Source: Amycolatopsis acidicola (lineage in GTDB: Bacteria > Actinomycetota > Actinomycetes > Mycobacteriales > Pseudonocardiaceae). Taken from it: 55,467 bases of DNA. The translations under genes were made by a program, and so were the position numbers. The notes beneath the pieces are model-generated. The model was not told where the DNA came from and searched no databases. It saw nothing but the letters and a program-made list of their open reading frames with translations. Each line of letters starts with the position of its first letter. Positions within the stretch are counted from its first letter, which is position 1. This document shows, in pieces, positions 47,520 through 55,340 of this stretch. Location: the NCBI RefSeq assembly GCF_007713735.2, contig NZ_VMNW02000058.1:1-55467 (forward strand). Direction: 5' to 3'.

Positions 47520-47571
47520 CCGGCCAGTCTACTGACGCCCACTCGTGCGAGCTCGTCTATCAACATGCATA

Positions 47572-47595
47572 CTGATACTTATCAGCACACTGATA
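47572..47595. promoter_or_regulatory. Triple half-site MarR operator
   Basis: CTGATA (47572-47577), TATCAG (47580-47585) and CTGATA (47590-47595) alternate in orientation, forming two overlapping palindromes with 2- and 4-nt spacers. The right end lies 15 bp before the ATG at 47611, overlapping a likely promoter. Confidence 0.7.
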
Positions 47596-47610
47596 ATCGA
47601 GGAGTTCGCG

Positions 47611-48024
47611 ATGACCACGCCGTTACGGCAAATCACCACAGTCACCAGCGCCGCCGCGCGCGCGATCGTCGATGCCGCCGTCGCCGCGGCGGGGCAGCCC
47701 TCGGTGGTCGCGGTCGTCGACGCTGCCGGGCAGTTGAGCGCGCTGACCAGGATGGACGGGGCCCCGGTGCAGGCGATCCAGATCGCGCAGGACAAGGCGT
47801 ACACCGCCGCCGGATTCGGGATGCCGACAGCGCAGTGGCACGAGGTCCTGCGCGAAGACGCTCCGCTCGGCTTGGGCGCCGGTCCGGCGATCGACCGCTT
47901 CGTGGCTTTCGGCGGCGGGCTGCCGATCGTCGTGGACGGTCAGGTGGTGGGCGCCATCGGCGTTTCGGGCGGGCACTGGAGCGACGACGTCAAAATCGCG
48001 GAGGCCGGCCTCGCCGCGCTCTGA
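47611..48024 (+). CDS. GlcG/HbpS-family (haem-binding-like) protein
   Basis: A 137-residue protein of the GlcG/HbpS family (PF03928). AAARAIVDAAVAAAGQPSVV, then VAVVDAAGQLSALTRMDGAP, AIQIAQDKAYTAAGFGM and GGLPIVVDGQVVGAIGVSGG are the usual motifs. The N-terminus lacks a signal peptide, unlike secreted HbpS. Members bind haem or corrinoid or act on small molecules; the role is unproven. CGAGGAG precedes ATG 47611. Paired with a divergent MarR gene. Confidence 0.87.
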   Translation: MTTPLRQITTVTSAAARAIVDAAVAAAGQPSVVAVVDAAGQLSALTRMDGAPVQAIQIAQDKAYTAAGFGMPTAQWHEVLREDAPLGLGAGPAIDRFVAFGGGLPIVVDGQVVGAIGVSGGHWSDDVKIAEAGLAAL

Positions 48025-48028
48025 AAAG

Positions 48029-48604
48029 TCAGTGCCGGTCGCGGATGGCGGTTTCCCGCACCAGCCCGGCTTCGGCGTTGACCGCGGCGATGTCCTCGGC
48101 CAGCCGCCCCTCCGGCAGTTGCCCGCCCGAGGAGGCCAGCGGACCCACCAGATTCGCCGCGTCACTCTCACCGAGAGCGCGGTTCAGCTCGTCGGCCGCG
48201 TGCGCCGGCAGGTCCGGGTCCGCGCTGATCCGGCCAGCGAGCCGGCGGAGCGTGGCCGAGTTCTCCCGCGCCCACCGGGCCACGGCGCGGTCGCCCGCCC
48301 GCTGATCCCGCCGTGCGGAAACCCTTGCCTCGCCGGTGGTTTCCCCACTTTCGGACGGCTGCAGCCGGAGATAACGGCGTTCGGCGGCCTGCCGGCTGGC
48401 CACCCCGAGCGCGGGTGCGAGCACGGCCCAGCTTGCGCCCTGCGCCCGGGCGGCCGTGATCAGCTCCGGCTCCCAGCCCGCCAGCTCGTCCCTCAGCTCG
48501 CGGAGTTCCGTCAGTGCTTCGAGCACCGTTTCCGGCTGCGCCGCGCCGTTTCGCGCCTCCTCGACGGCCCGGCGCACGCGGCGCAGCGCGGTGTTCGGAT
48601 CCAT
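48029..48604 (-). CDS. RheA-like regulator of the small heat-shock gene
   Basis: A 191-residue predicted DNA-binding protein annotated in relatives as HSP18 transcriptional regulator. A helix-turn-helix is visible at about 50-75 (ITAARAQGASWAVLAPALGV followed by ASRQAAERRYLRL). The C-terminal half is helical and acidic. It is divergent from an Hsp20 gene, and the gap contains a perfect TGTCATC-N5-GATGACA site, the operator described for Streptomyces albus RheA. ATG 48604 has AAGGA upstream. The assignment rests on context plus operator more than on sequence motifs. Confidence 0.75.
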   Translation of the reverse strand: MDPNTALRRVRRAVEEARNGAAQPETVLEALTELRELRDELAGWEPELITAARAQGASWAVLAPALGVASRQAAERRYLRLQPSESGETTGEARVSARRDQRAGDRAVARWARENSATLRRLAGRISADPDLPAHAADELNRALGESDAANLVGPLASSGGQLPEGRLAEDIAAVNAEAGLVRETAIRDRH

Positions 48605-48630
48605 GTCATCCTTTCGCTGACGCACCTACT

Positions 48631-48649
48631 TGTCATCGGATCGATGACA
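48631..48649. promoter_or_regulatory. RheA-type heat-shock operator
   Basis: TGTCATCGGATCGATGACA is a perfect inverted repeat (8-3-8; TGTCATC-N5-GATGACA) between the RheA-like and Hsp20 genes. It matches the published S. albus RheA operator as I recall it. Confidence 0.8.
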
Positions 48650-48708
48650 TGTTAAAACGGTGCTGCGTGTTGACGCCAGTGCTGATCACTGAGGAAGGAG
48701 GAGCTGGA

Positions 48709-49149
48709 ATGTTGATGCGCACCGATCCTTTCCGCGAGCTGAACCGCTTCGCCCAGCAGGTCTTCGACGCCGCGCCCGGAACATGGTCGAAGCCCGCGGT
48801 CATGCCGATGGACGCTTACCGCGAGGGCGACGAGTTCGTCGCCTGCTTCGATCTGCCGGGTGTCGATCCCGGCGCCATCGAGCTCGACGTCGAACGCTCT
48901 GTGCTGACCGTCAAGGCCGAACGCCGCCCGCTGCCCACCGGGGACGACGTACGGATGCACGTGTCCGAACGGCCGCTCGGCGTGTTCTCCCGGCAGCTGT
49001 TCCTCGGTGACGGGCTCGACACCGAGCACATCACCGCGCACTACGAGGCCGGCGTGCTGACGGTCCGCATTCCCGTGGCCCAGCAGGCCAAACCGCGCCG
49101 CGTCGCCATCACGACCGGCGACGGCGAGCGCAAGAAGATCGAATCCTGA
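48709..49149 (+). CDS. Small heat-shock protein (Hsp20/HSP18)
   Basis: A 146-residue alpha-crystallin-domain chaperone. The N-terminal arm MLMRTDPFRELNRFAQQVFD is typical of actinobacterial HSP18. The core at about 30-130 includes FVACFDLPGVDPGAIELDVE and FSRQLFLGDGLDTEHITAHY, followed by EAGVLTVRIPV with the dimer-bridging VxI motif. It holds unfolding proteins during heat shock. ATG 48709 follows GGAAGGAGGA; ATG 48715 is possible. Repressed, by inference, by the divergent RheA-like protein. Confidence 0.95.
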   Translation: MLMRTDPFRELNRFAQQVFDAAPGTWSKPAVMPMDAYREGDEFVACFDLPGVDPGAIELDVERSVLTVKAERRPLPTGDDVRMHVSERPLGVFSRQLFLGDGLDTEHITAHYEAGVLTVRIPVAQQAKPRRVAITTGDGERKKIES

Positions 49150-49163
49150 ACCGCTGAGTCCGA

Positions 49164-49194
49164 CCGTGCCGGCGGGTGACGCCCGCCGGCACGG
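49164..49194 (+). terminator. Strong hairpin terminator after hsp20
   Basis: A perfect 13-bp stem (CCGTGCCGGCGGG at 49164-49176 pairs with CCCGCCGGCACGG at 49182-49194) with a TGACG loop, 15 bp after the Hsp20 stop. No U-tract. It separates the heat-shock gene from the DUF6292-like gene. Confidence 0.75.
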
Positions 49195-49211
49195 GGAAAG
49201 GTGTGCGAACC

Positions 49212-49646
49212 ATGACCGCGCCCGCCGGTGTCCCCCTCGGCCGGCATCCCGCCGTGTCCGCCCTGACCGAGTACCTGCGCCGGGTCGCGCTGGAGTTCGG
49301 GGTAGGGCTCGAATCCTGCACGGTGGACCACGACAGCCCGGTGTCCGCGTACCTCGCGCTGGAGGGCAGGCTGCCCCACTATCCGGGACGCGACGTCGCC
49401 CTGCTGTGGGACGAGGAACGCGGCTGGGCCGCGGCGATCGAGACCCATTCCGGCGAGGACCTCATCGTCCTGCGCTACCTTGGCGGCCCGGACGTCGCCC
49501 CCGCGCCTGCCAAGGTCGCCCGTTTCGTGCGTGCGTTGTACGAGGACGACCACACCGTCGGCAGGCCGGACCCGGTCGTGCTGCGCGAAGCCGGCACTAT
49601 GGAGAACCTGTTGGCGTTGCTGGAAAAGCGCCTCAGTTCGCGGTGA
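49212..49646 (+). CDS. DUF6292-family-like protein
   Basis: A 144-residue protein resembling the DUF6292 family of Pseudonocardiaceae. HPAVSALTEYLRRVALEFG is an N-terminal amphipathic helix; SPVSAYLALEGRLPHYPGRD, then VALLWDEERGWAAAIETHSG and EDLIVLRYLGGPDV form strands; a C-terminal helix bundle follows. No catalytic residues are recognisable. GGGGAAAGG at 49193-49201 precedes ATG 49212, directly behind the hsp20 terminator. Convergent with the secreted protein gene, overlapping by 14 bp. Confidence 0.75.
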   Translation: MTAPAGVPLGRHPAVSALTEYLRRVALEFGVGLESCTVDHDSPVSAYLALEGRLPHYPGRDVALLWDEERGWAAAIETHSGEDLIVLRYLGGPDVAPAPAKVARFVRALYEDDHTVGRPDPVVLREAGTMENLLALLEKRLSSR

Positions 49647-51054
49647 TCCGCAGGATCCCGGTGATCGTGCCCTGGAGGTAGACGCCGCCCGGTGTCGCGG
49701 TTCCCGCCATCTGCAGCGTGTCGTATAGGAATCCCGCGCCGACCGTCGCGCTGCGCACGACATTGCCGGTGGCCGGGTCGATTTCGGCGTAGCGGTACGG
49801 GTCGAGGATGCTCGTGCCCTTCGTGCCCGGGATGAGCGGGTCGCGCAGCACGGTGTGCAGTTTCCCGTCCGCCAGCGAGTATTTCGGCACCGCGGCCGAG
49901 CGGAGTGTGTTGTCCCAGACCAGATCGCAGCCCGAGCCGTCCGGCCGCACGTCGACGCGCGTGAAGCCGCCGGCGAAGTCTGCGGAGGCGGGAACGCTCT
50001 GGCCCGCGCCGTCCGGCACAGCAGGATAGGGGTAGCCGTACGTGCTCGCGACGTACACGCTGTTGTCTACGCCGATCGGAGAGTTCTCGCTGCCGGGCCC
50101 GCCACTGAGCAGCACCGGGGTGTCGCAGATCCGGCGCCCGGTCCCGGTTTCGTACACCTGCAGCTTCACCTGCGTGTCGGCGTTGTCCACGATCGCGACG
50201 TAGTCGGTGCCGTCGCGCGGGCCGAAGAATGTCGGCGTCGACCCGCTGCCCCAGCTGAGCTGGCCGGGTTTCCGCGCGGAACCGCGGTCGTAGGACTGCC
50301 GCCACGCGATGCGCGGAGCGCCGTCCGGCCCGGCGGTCAGCAGGTAGGTGGCCGCCGTCGTAGTGACGAGAGTGCCCGCCGGCGCGGTGGAAATGCTGTT
50401 CGCGACCTGTTCTCCCGCAGGCAGCCGTACCGTGGACACGGCGCCGCTCGCGTCGTCCGCGGTGCCGACGATCCCCTTGCCGGTGGCGAACCAGACCCGG
50501 CCGGACCAGTCCGGCGAAAGCCCGGTCACCGCGTCGTCCTCGGGGATCGCCGAAGCGAGCGAGAGGCTCCGGTCGACGCGCAGTTCCCAGTCCCCGTCGG
50601 CGTTCCGGTGGTGCCCGACCCGCAACAGCGACCGGCTGCCGTCCACGACGACGAGCCGGTTCTCCTGGTCCAAGTAGGCGTAGACGCCGCCGAGCAGACT
50701 TCCTTTGGTGAGCGCGAGTTCCGCGAGGGAGTCGCCGGTACTGGGGTCCAGCAGGTGCACGGTGGGGACCTGGCCGAAGATCGGCGTGCACAGCGCGACC
50801 GGGTAGCCGTCGGACCCGGCGAGCACGGTCGGGCAGGCCGAGGCGAGCGCGATCCGCTTGGAGTTCAGCGTCCCCGCACCCGGCCCCGGCAGGGGAGTGG
50901 TGTCCGAGGACGAGGTGTCGCCGTGCATCGTGGCCGTGCCGTCCGGCCCGGTATACGGGTTGTGCGGCGGTGTCGCGGCTTGCGCGGGAATCGTTGTCAC
51001 GACGGCAAGAACGGCGACGCAGACGGCGATGAGCACGGAGCGGACGGTGGCCAT
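49633..51054 (-). CDS. Secreted beta-propeller-like protein of unknown function
   Basis: A 473-residue exported protein. The signal peptide is residues 1-26 (VLIAVCVAVLAVVTTIPAQA, cleavage likely after AQA). The mature part has repeated strand blocks of the form TVHLLDPSTGDSLAEL, VWFATGKGIVGT, VAIVDNADTQVKLQVYETGT and YAEIDPATGNVVRSATVGAG, as in PQQ-like or WD-type propellers, with no catalytic motif. ATG 51054 gives the best signal peptide; an in-frame GTG at 51084 lies in a likely promoter. Monocistronic. Confidence 0.8.
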   Translation of the reverse strand: MATVRSVLIAVCVAVLAVVTTIPAQAATPPHNPYTGPDGTATMHGDTSSSDTTPLPGPGAGTLNSKRIALASACPTVLAGSDGYPVALCTPIFGQVPTVHLLDPSTGDSLAELALTKGSLLGGVYAYLDQENRLVVVDGSRSLLRVGHHRNADGDWELRVDRSLSLASAIPEDDAVTGLSPDWSGRVWFATGKGIVGTADDASGAVSTVRLPAGEQVANSISTAPAGTLVTTTAATYLLTAGPDGAPRIAWRQSYDRGSARKPGQLSWGSGSTPTFFGPRDGTDYVAIVDNADTQVKLQVYETGTGRRICDTPVLLSGGPGSENSPIGVDNSVYVASTYGYPYPAVPDGAGQSVPASADFAGGFTRVDVRPDGSGCDLVWDNTLRSAAVPKYSLADGKLHTVLRDPLIPGTKGTSILDPYRYAEIDPATGNVVRSATVGAGFLYDTLQMAGTATPGGVYLQGTITGILRITAN

Positions 51055-51070
51055 GCCCGGAAGACAATCA

Positions 51071-51083
51071 TGAAAACTTTTCA
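51071..51083. promoter_or_regulatory. AT-rich palindrome upstream of the secreted-protein gene
   Basis: TGAAAACTTTTCA is a perfect 6-1-6 inverted repeat 17 bp upstream of the ATG at 51054. On the minus strand it follows TTGACC at about -35 distance, so it could be an operator within the promoter. Confidence 0.4.
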
Positions 51084-51119
51084 CGGGTCAACCCAGCGGC
51101 CTGCCGTGGGACGCGGAAT

Positions 51120-51143
51120 GGCCCGGGCACGCGTGCCCGGGCC
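51120..51143 (-). terminator. Hairpin terminator of the SDR gene
   Basis: A perfect 24-bp palindrome: a 10-bp stem, GGCCCGGGCA against TGCCCGGGCC, with a CGCG centre. It lies 10 bp beyond the SDR stop and before the promoter of the secreted-protein gene on the same strand. Confidence 0.72.
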
Positions 51144-51152
51144 GGTGCGGTG

Positions 51153-51938
51153 TCAGTACTTCTCGGACTGGCCGCCGTCGATCGCGACCACCGTGGCGTT
51201 GATGAACCCGGCCTGGTCCGAGAGCAGGAAGGCGACGAGCTTGCCGACCTCCTCGGGGCGCCCGAAGCGCTGCATCGGGTTCACGCTGACGAACTGGCGG
51301 CCCGCCTCCTCCCAGTTGACGGGGTCCAGCTGCTTGAGTGAAGCCTCGACCATCGGGGTCATGATCGCGCCCGGCGCGATCGCCTTGACGGAGATGCCGA
51401 ACTGCCCGTACTCGATGCCGGAGTTGCGGGTCAGGCCGACGACGCCGTGCTTCGCCGCCGCGTACCCGGACTGATTTCCCACGCCGCGGATGCCGCCGAC
51501 GGACGCCGTGTTGACCACGGTGCCCGAGCCCTGCCGCTTCATCACGGCGAGCACGTTCTTGAGGCCGAGGAACACGCCGCGCAGGTTGATCGACACCACG
51601 CGGTCGAACTCGGCCGTGCCGAAGTCCTCGGTCAGGTTCTGCTTGCCCTCGATACCGGCGTTGTTGAAGAAGCCGTCGATGCGGCCGTACTTCTCCACCG
51701 TCTCGGCGACGTAGCGCCGTACGTCCTCCTCGTTGCTGACGTCGGCCACGATCGTCAGAACCTCGGCCGCGGGCGCGACTTCCGCCACTGCTTCCGCGGT
51801 CTCCTTCAGGCCCTGTTCGCTGACGTCGACCAGCGCCAGTTCGGCGCCTTCCCTGGCGACTTCGAGCGCCGCGGCCCTGCCCAGGCCCGAACCGCCGCCC
51901 GTGATGAGCACGACCTTGCCGGTGAACCGGTCTTCCAT
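51153..51938 (-). CDS. Short-chain dehydrogenase/reductase
   Basis: A 261-residue classical SDR: TGGGSGLG (15-22) cofactor loop, Asp in LVDVSE suggesting NAD preference, FNNAGIEG, Ser in VNTASVGGIRG, YAAAK (Tyr and Lys about 160-164), and the C-terminal INATVVAIDGGQS. Probably oxidises a secondary alcohol; substrate unknown. GGTGGGAG precedes ATG 51938. Divergent from a TetR gene with a perfect palindrome between them. Confidence 0.92.
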   Translation of the reverse strand: MEDRFTGKVVLITGGGSGLGRAAALEVAREGAELALVDVSEQGLKETAEAVAEVAPAAEVLTIVADVSNEEDVRRYVAETVEKYGRIDGFFNNAGIEGKQNLTEDFGTAEFDRVVSINLRGVFLGLKNVLAVMKRQGSGTVVNTASVGGIRGVGNQSGYAAAKHGVVGLTRNSGIEYGQFGISVKAIAPGAIMTPMVEASLKQLDPVNWEEAGRQFVSVNPMQRFGRPEEVGKLVAFLLSDQAGFINATVVAIDGGQSEKY

Positions 51939-52004
51939 GACTCCCACCTTCCTGGGGAACGCTCGGCGGGCTCGTCCTGCTGGCGGGTCCTGCCACTTGT
52001 TGAG

Positions 52005-52023
52005 ACGATACGTCGCGTATCGT
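52005..52023. promoter_or_regulatory. Putative TetR operator (SDR/TetR pair)
   Basis: ACGATACGTCGCGTATCGT is a perfect 8-3-8 inverted repeat, 21 bp before the TetR ATG and 66 bp from the SDR start. Confidence 0.75.
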
Positions 52024-52044
52024 TATTCCCGTCCGGGAGGTGTG

Positions 52045-52611
52045 ATGACGAAGCGACCGCGCAGCGGACCCCGTCGCGATCCCCTTGCCCACGAAGCGAT
52101 CCTGAGCGCCGCGCGGGATCTGGTGGCCGAGGTGGGCTACGACCAGGCGACGGTGGAGGCGATCGCGGCGCGGGCCGGGGTCGGGAAGATGACCGTCTAC
52201 CGCTGGTGGCCGAACAAGGCGGCGGTGGTCACCGAAGCGGTGGCCGACCGGCTTGCCCCGCCGCCGGTGCCGGACACCGGCTCGGTCGGTGAGGACGCCC
52301 TCGAGTACCTACGCGGGCTGGTGCGGACGCTGACCCTGCTCGGCGATCCGACCGTGGTGGCCGGCGCGCTGGCCGAGCGCGGCGAGGACGGCCGGATGGC
52401 GTTGCGCGACATCCTGCGCGACCGGTTCGAACCCGGCACACAGCTGCTTCGGCGCGGCGTCGAGCGCGGTGAGCTGCCCGCGGATCTGCCCGTGGCGGCC
52501 ATCGTCGAAAGCTGGGCCGGATACGCGCTCTATCGCATCGTGTTCCTGCAGGAGGAGCCCTCGGACACGGATCTGCGGGAGCTGGCCGGGCTGCTCCCCG
52601 TCCGGTCCTGA
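52045..52611 (+). CDS. TetR-family repressor (SDR-linked)
   Basis: A 188-residue TetR regulator. The helix-turn-helix at about 20-63 contains AILSAARDLVAEVGYDQATV and IAARAGVGKMTVYRWWPNK; YRWWPNK marks the PF16859-type C-terminal ligand domain (TetR_C_11 group), which often senses lipophilic compounds. GGGAGG precedes ATG 52045. Divergent from the SDR gene; the palindrome at 52005-52023 is the likely site. Confidence 0.92.
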   Translation: MTKRPRSGPRRDPLAHEAILSAARDLVAEVGYDQATVEAIAARAGVGKMTVYRWWPNKAAVVTEAVADRLAPPPVPDTGSVGEDALEYLRGLVRTLTLLGDPTVVAGALAERGEDGRMALRDILRDRFEPGTQLLRRGVERGELPADLPVAAIVESWAGYALYRIVFLQEEPSDTDLRELAGLLPVRS

Positions 52612-52615
52612 TTCA

Positions 52616-52653
52616 GTCCGGCTCGGTCCGGCTCGGTCCTGCTCAGTCCTGGC
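52616..52653. repeat. Short tandem array of about four 10-bp units
   Basis: Units GTCCGGCTCG, GTCCGGCTCG, GTCCTGCTCA and GTCCTGGCG are contiguous between the TetR stop and the end of the convergent MarR gene. The last unit overlaps the MarR 3' end. Confidence 0.6.
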
Positions 52654-53101
52654 GTTCGACGAGCGTGTCGAGCAGGATGCCGAGCAGTTCGCGTTCGGAG
52701 TGGCTCAGCGGTGCCAGCACCTTGTCCTCCACGTCGGCGAGGAGTTCGTCGAGCTTCACCAGCCGCCGGCTGCCCTGTTCGGTCAAGGTGATCACGTTCC
52801 GGCGGCGGTCGGCAGGGTCGGGCGCGCGCTCGGTCAGCCCTCGCTCGCTCAGCTCGTTGATCACGCCCACGAGGTCACTGCGGTAGATGCCGGTGCGGGA
52901 GCTCAGCTCGGCCTGGCTGAGCGGGCCGAACTCCTCGAGGGTGGCGAGCACGGCGTAGTGCCATTTGCGGGCGTCCACCCGGTTCAGTTCCTCGTTCACG
53001 CGCCGGTCGGACAGGATCGCGGCCATCGACAGCTGCCGCGTGCGCAGCCGCCGCAGCCTGGCGGCCGTGCGATCCGCCGGGGCCGGCGCGTGTTCGTCCA
53101 T
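52643..53101 (-). CDS. MarR-family regulator (dehalogenase-linked)
   Basis: A 152-residue MarR protein: LSQAELSSRTGIYRSDLVGV is the recognition region and RAPDPADRRRNVITLTEQGS the wing. The N-terminus is Arg-rich. Divergent from the haloalkane dehalogenase-like gene; two copies of a 15-bp palindrome lie between, the first 21 bp from its own start. It likely represses both genes, released by a substrate or phenolic ligand. Confidence 0.92.
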   Translation of the reverse strand: MDEHAPAPADRTAARLRRLRTRQLSMAAILSDRRVNEELNRVDARKWHYAVLATLEEFGPLSQAELSSRTGIYRSDLVGVINELSERGLTERAPDPADRRRNVITLTEQGSRRLVKLDELLADVEDKVLAPLSHSERELLGILLDTLVERQD

Positions 53102-53121
53102 GACCCGAGCATACCCCTTGC

Positions 53122-53136
53122 GTTAGTCCGACTAAC
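53122..53136. promoter_or_regulatory. MarR operator, copy 1
   Basis: GTTAGTCCGACTAAC is a perfect 7-1-7 inverted repeat near the MarR start. Confidence 0.8.
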
Positions 53137-53158
53137 GAAGTACGGTGATCTCAACAGT

Positions 53159-53173
53159 GTTAGTCGGACTAAT
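53159..53173. promoter_or_regulatory. MarR operator, copy 2
   Basis: GTTAGTCGGACTAAT repeats copy 1 with two changes (central base and last base). Centres lie 37 bp apart. It ends 16 bp before the dehalogenase-like start. Confidence 0.8.
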
Positions 53174-53188
53174 GAATAGGAGAGGTTC

Positions 53189-54046
53189 ATGCCCGAGACG
53201 AAGGTGCTCGACTCAGTGCTGCACCACGAGGAGAGCGGCAGCGGTGTTCCTTTTGTTTTCCTGCACGGGAATCCGGGGTCCTCGCACCTGTGGCGCAAGG
53301 TGCTGTCCGCGGTCGATCTCCCGGCCCGGTTGCTGGCTCCCGACCTGATCGGCATGGGCAGATCGGGAAAGCCGGAGATCCCGTATCGCTTCGGTGATCA
53401 TGCCCGCTATCTCGACGCCTGGTTCGACGAGCTGGGTCTCGATGAGGTCGTACTCGTCGGGCACGACTGGGGCGGTTCGCTGGCGTTCGATTGGGCGGCC
53501 CGTCATCCCGATCGCGTCCGCGGTGTCGCCTTCTTCGAAACGATCATGAAGCCGATGTCGTGGAGCGAGCTGGGGGAGGCGCCGCGGGCGCGGGCGGAGG
53601 CCATGCGCGGGCCGGAGGGTGAGGAGCTGGTGCTGGAGCGGAACTCGTTCCTGGAGTCGGCTTTCGCCGGCGGGGTGCTGAATCCGGTGCCGGAGGAGGA
53701 GAAGGCGGCGTATCGCGAGCCTTATCCCACCAGGGAGAGCCGCCGCCCGATCCTGGAATGGGCGCGTTCTCTTCCGCTGGACGGGGAGCCCGCCGATGTC
53801 GCCGAACGGGTCGCGGGGTACGGGAAATGGCTTGCCTCCAGTGTTTCCGTGCCCAAGCTGCTGCTCACTTTCGACTCCTCGCCCACGCTGCTGATCGGCC
53901 CGGAGATGGCGGAATGGTGCGCGGAGAACGTCGCCGCCCTGGAGATCGAGCACTGCGGAGCCTCGGGTCACCATGCCCCGGAGGATCAGCCCGAGGCCAT
54001 CGCCAAGGCCGTCAGCGCCTGGGCTCGCCGGAGGGAGTTGGTGTGA
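53189..54046 (+). CDS. Haloalkane dehalogenase-like alpha/beta hydrolase
   Basis: A 285-residue hydrolase with the full haloalkane dehalogenase pentad of the HLD-II type. The nucleophile is Asp93 in GHDWGG, with halide-binding Trp94 next to it. The second halide ligand is Asn28 in HGNPGSSHLWR. The catalytic acid is Glu117 in FFETIMKP, and the base is His261 in SGHHAPEDQPE. It should hydrolyse carbon-halogen bonds in small alkanes, though the natural substrate is not readable. TAGGAGAGG precedes ATG 53189. Controlled, by inference, by the divergent MarR protein. Confidence 0.9.
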   Translation: MPETKVLDSVLHHEESGSGVPFVFLHGNPGSSHLWRKVLSAVDLPARLLAPDLIGMGRSGKPEIPYRFGDHARYLDAWFDELGLDEVVLVGHDWGGSLAFDWAARHPDRVRGVAFFETIMKPMSWSELGEAPRARAEAMRGPEGEELVLERNSFLESAFAGGVLNPVPEEEKAAYREPYPTRESRRPILEWARSLPLDGEPADVAERVAGYGKWLASSVSVPKLLLTFDSSPTLLIGPEMAEWCAENVAALEIEHCGASGHHAPEDQPEAIAKAVSAWARRRELV

Positions 54047-54149
54047 GGGCGAGTATCCGAAGTGGACGGCGCGATTGATCGGTCCCGCTGCTGGGCGCGA
54101 TCAGTGAGAACTGTTGGACTTCGCTGTCCCGTGGCAGCAGAGTGGGGGC

Positions 54150-55196
54150 ATGACCTATCTCGCGGACGAGGGACGCTACAACGGCACGATGCAGTACCGC
54201 CGAACCGGTCGGTCCGGGCTCGATCTTCCGGTGCTGTCCCTGGGCTACTGGCACAACTTCGGGGACGACAAGCCGTTCGAAACGCAGCGGGAGATCGCGC
54301 TGCGGGCGTTCGACCTCGGTATCACGCATCACGACCTGGCGAACAACTACGGCCCGCCCTACGGCTCCGCTGAGATCAACTTCGGGCGCATCCTGCGCGG
54401 GGACCTGAAGCCTTACCGGGACGAACTGGTGGTCTCGACCAAGGCGGGGTGGGACATGTGGCCCGGTCCGTACGGGCAGGGTGGTGGCTCCCGCAAGTAC
54501 GTGCTGGCCTCGCTGGATCAGTCGCTGGGCCGGATGGGTTTGGACTACGTCGACATCTTCTACTCCCACCGGCCCGATCCCAGCACGCCGCTGGAGGAGA
54601 CGATGACGGCGCTGGACACAGCTGTCCGCCAGGGGAAAGCGCTGTATGTCGGAATTTCCTCCTATGACGCCGAAACCACGAGGCAGGCGGCCGCGATCCT
54701 GCGGCAGCTGGGCACGCCGCTGCTGATCCACCAGCCGTCGTACTCGATGCTGAACCGCTGGATCGAAACCGACGGGCTGCTCGACGCCGCCGAGGCCGAG
54801 GGCGTCGGGGTCATCGGCTTCACGGCATTGGCCCAGGGGTTGCTGACCGGTCGTTACCTGGACGGGGTGCCCGCGGATTCGCGTGCGGCGCAAGGGAAAT
54901 CCTTCGACACCGGCTGGTTGTCGGAGGACATGCTGGGCAGGCTGCGCGCGCTGAACGAGATCGCCGGGCGGCGTGGGCAGACACTCGCGCAACTGGCGCT
55001 GGCCTGGGCGCTGCGGGACAAGCGCGTCACGTCGCTGGTGATCGGCGCCTCACGGACGGAGCAGCTCGAGCAGAACGTGGCCGCACTCGGAAACCTGGAC
55101 TTCAGCGAAGACGAACTAGCGGAGATCGACAAACTGACCGTGGAGGGCGCCGGAGTCGACCTGTGGCAAGACGCCCGCGAGGGCACCATCGGCTGA
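54150..55196 (+). CDS. Aldo/keto reductase (YghZ/AKR14-like)
   Basis: A 348-residue NADPH-dependent aldo/keto reductase. HHDLANNYGPPYGSAE supplies the catalytic Asp and Tyr, VVSTKAG the Lys and FYSHRPD the His. GASRTEQLEQNVAAL is the cofactor-phosphate loop. The YGPPYGSAE form and C-terminus resemble L-glyceraldehyde 3-phosphate reductase YghZ. It reduces small aldehydes, often in methylglyoxal detoxification. ATG 54150 has GTGGGGG upstream. About 100 bp after the dehalogenase-like gene, so possibly co-transcribed. Confidence 0.92.
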   Translation: MTYLADEGRYNGTMQYRRTGRSGLDLPVLSLGYWHNFGDDKPFETQREIALRAFDLGITHHDLANNYGPPYGSAEINFGRILRGDLKPYRDELVVSTKAGWDMWPGPYGQGGGSRKYVLASLDQSLGRMGLDYVDIFYSHRPDPSTPLEETMTALDTAVRQGKALYVGISSYDAETTRQAAAILRQLGTPLLIHQPSYSMLNRWIETDGLLDAAEAEGVGVIGFTALAQGLLTGRYLDGVPADSRAAQGKSFDTGWLSEDMLGRLRALNEIAGRRGQTLAQLALAWALRDKRVTSLVIGASRTEQLEQNVAALGNLDFSEDELAEIDKLTVEGAGVDLWQDAREGTIG

Positions 55197-55340
55197 CCAC
55201 GCGCCACACACCAACCTGCCCGCCACCCCGGAACGGCTACGGGCGCGTCCCAGCGCGCGGCGCTCACGGACGCGCCCACCCATGCCGAGCCGTGCCGCTC
55301 CCATGCACGACCACCCGTGCCCGCCGCACGCCCTCACCTC

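Noticed and set aside
52616..52653. Transcription terminator between TetR and MarR genes
   Set aside because: The sequence is a direct, not inverted, repeat; no stem of useful length forms.
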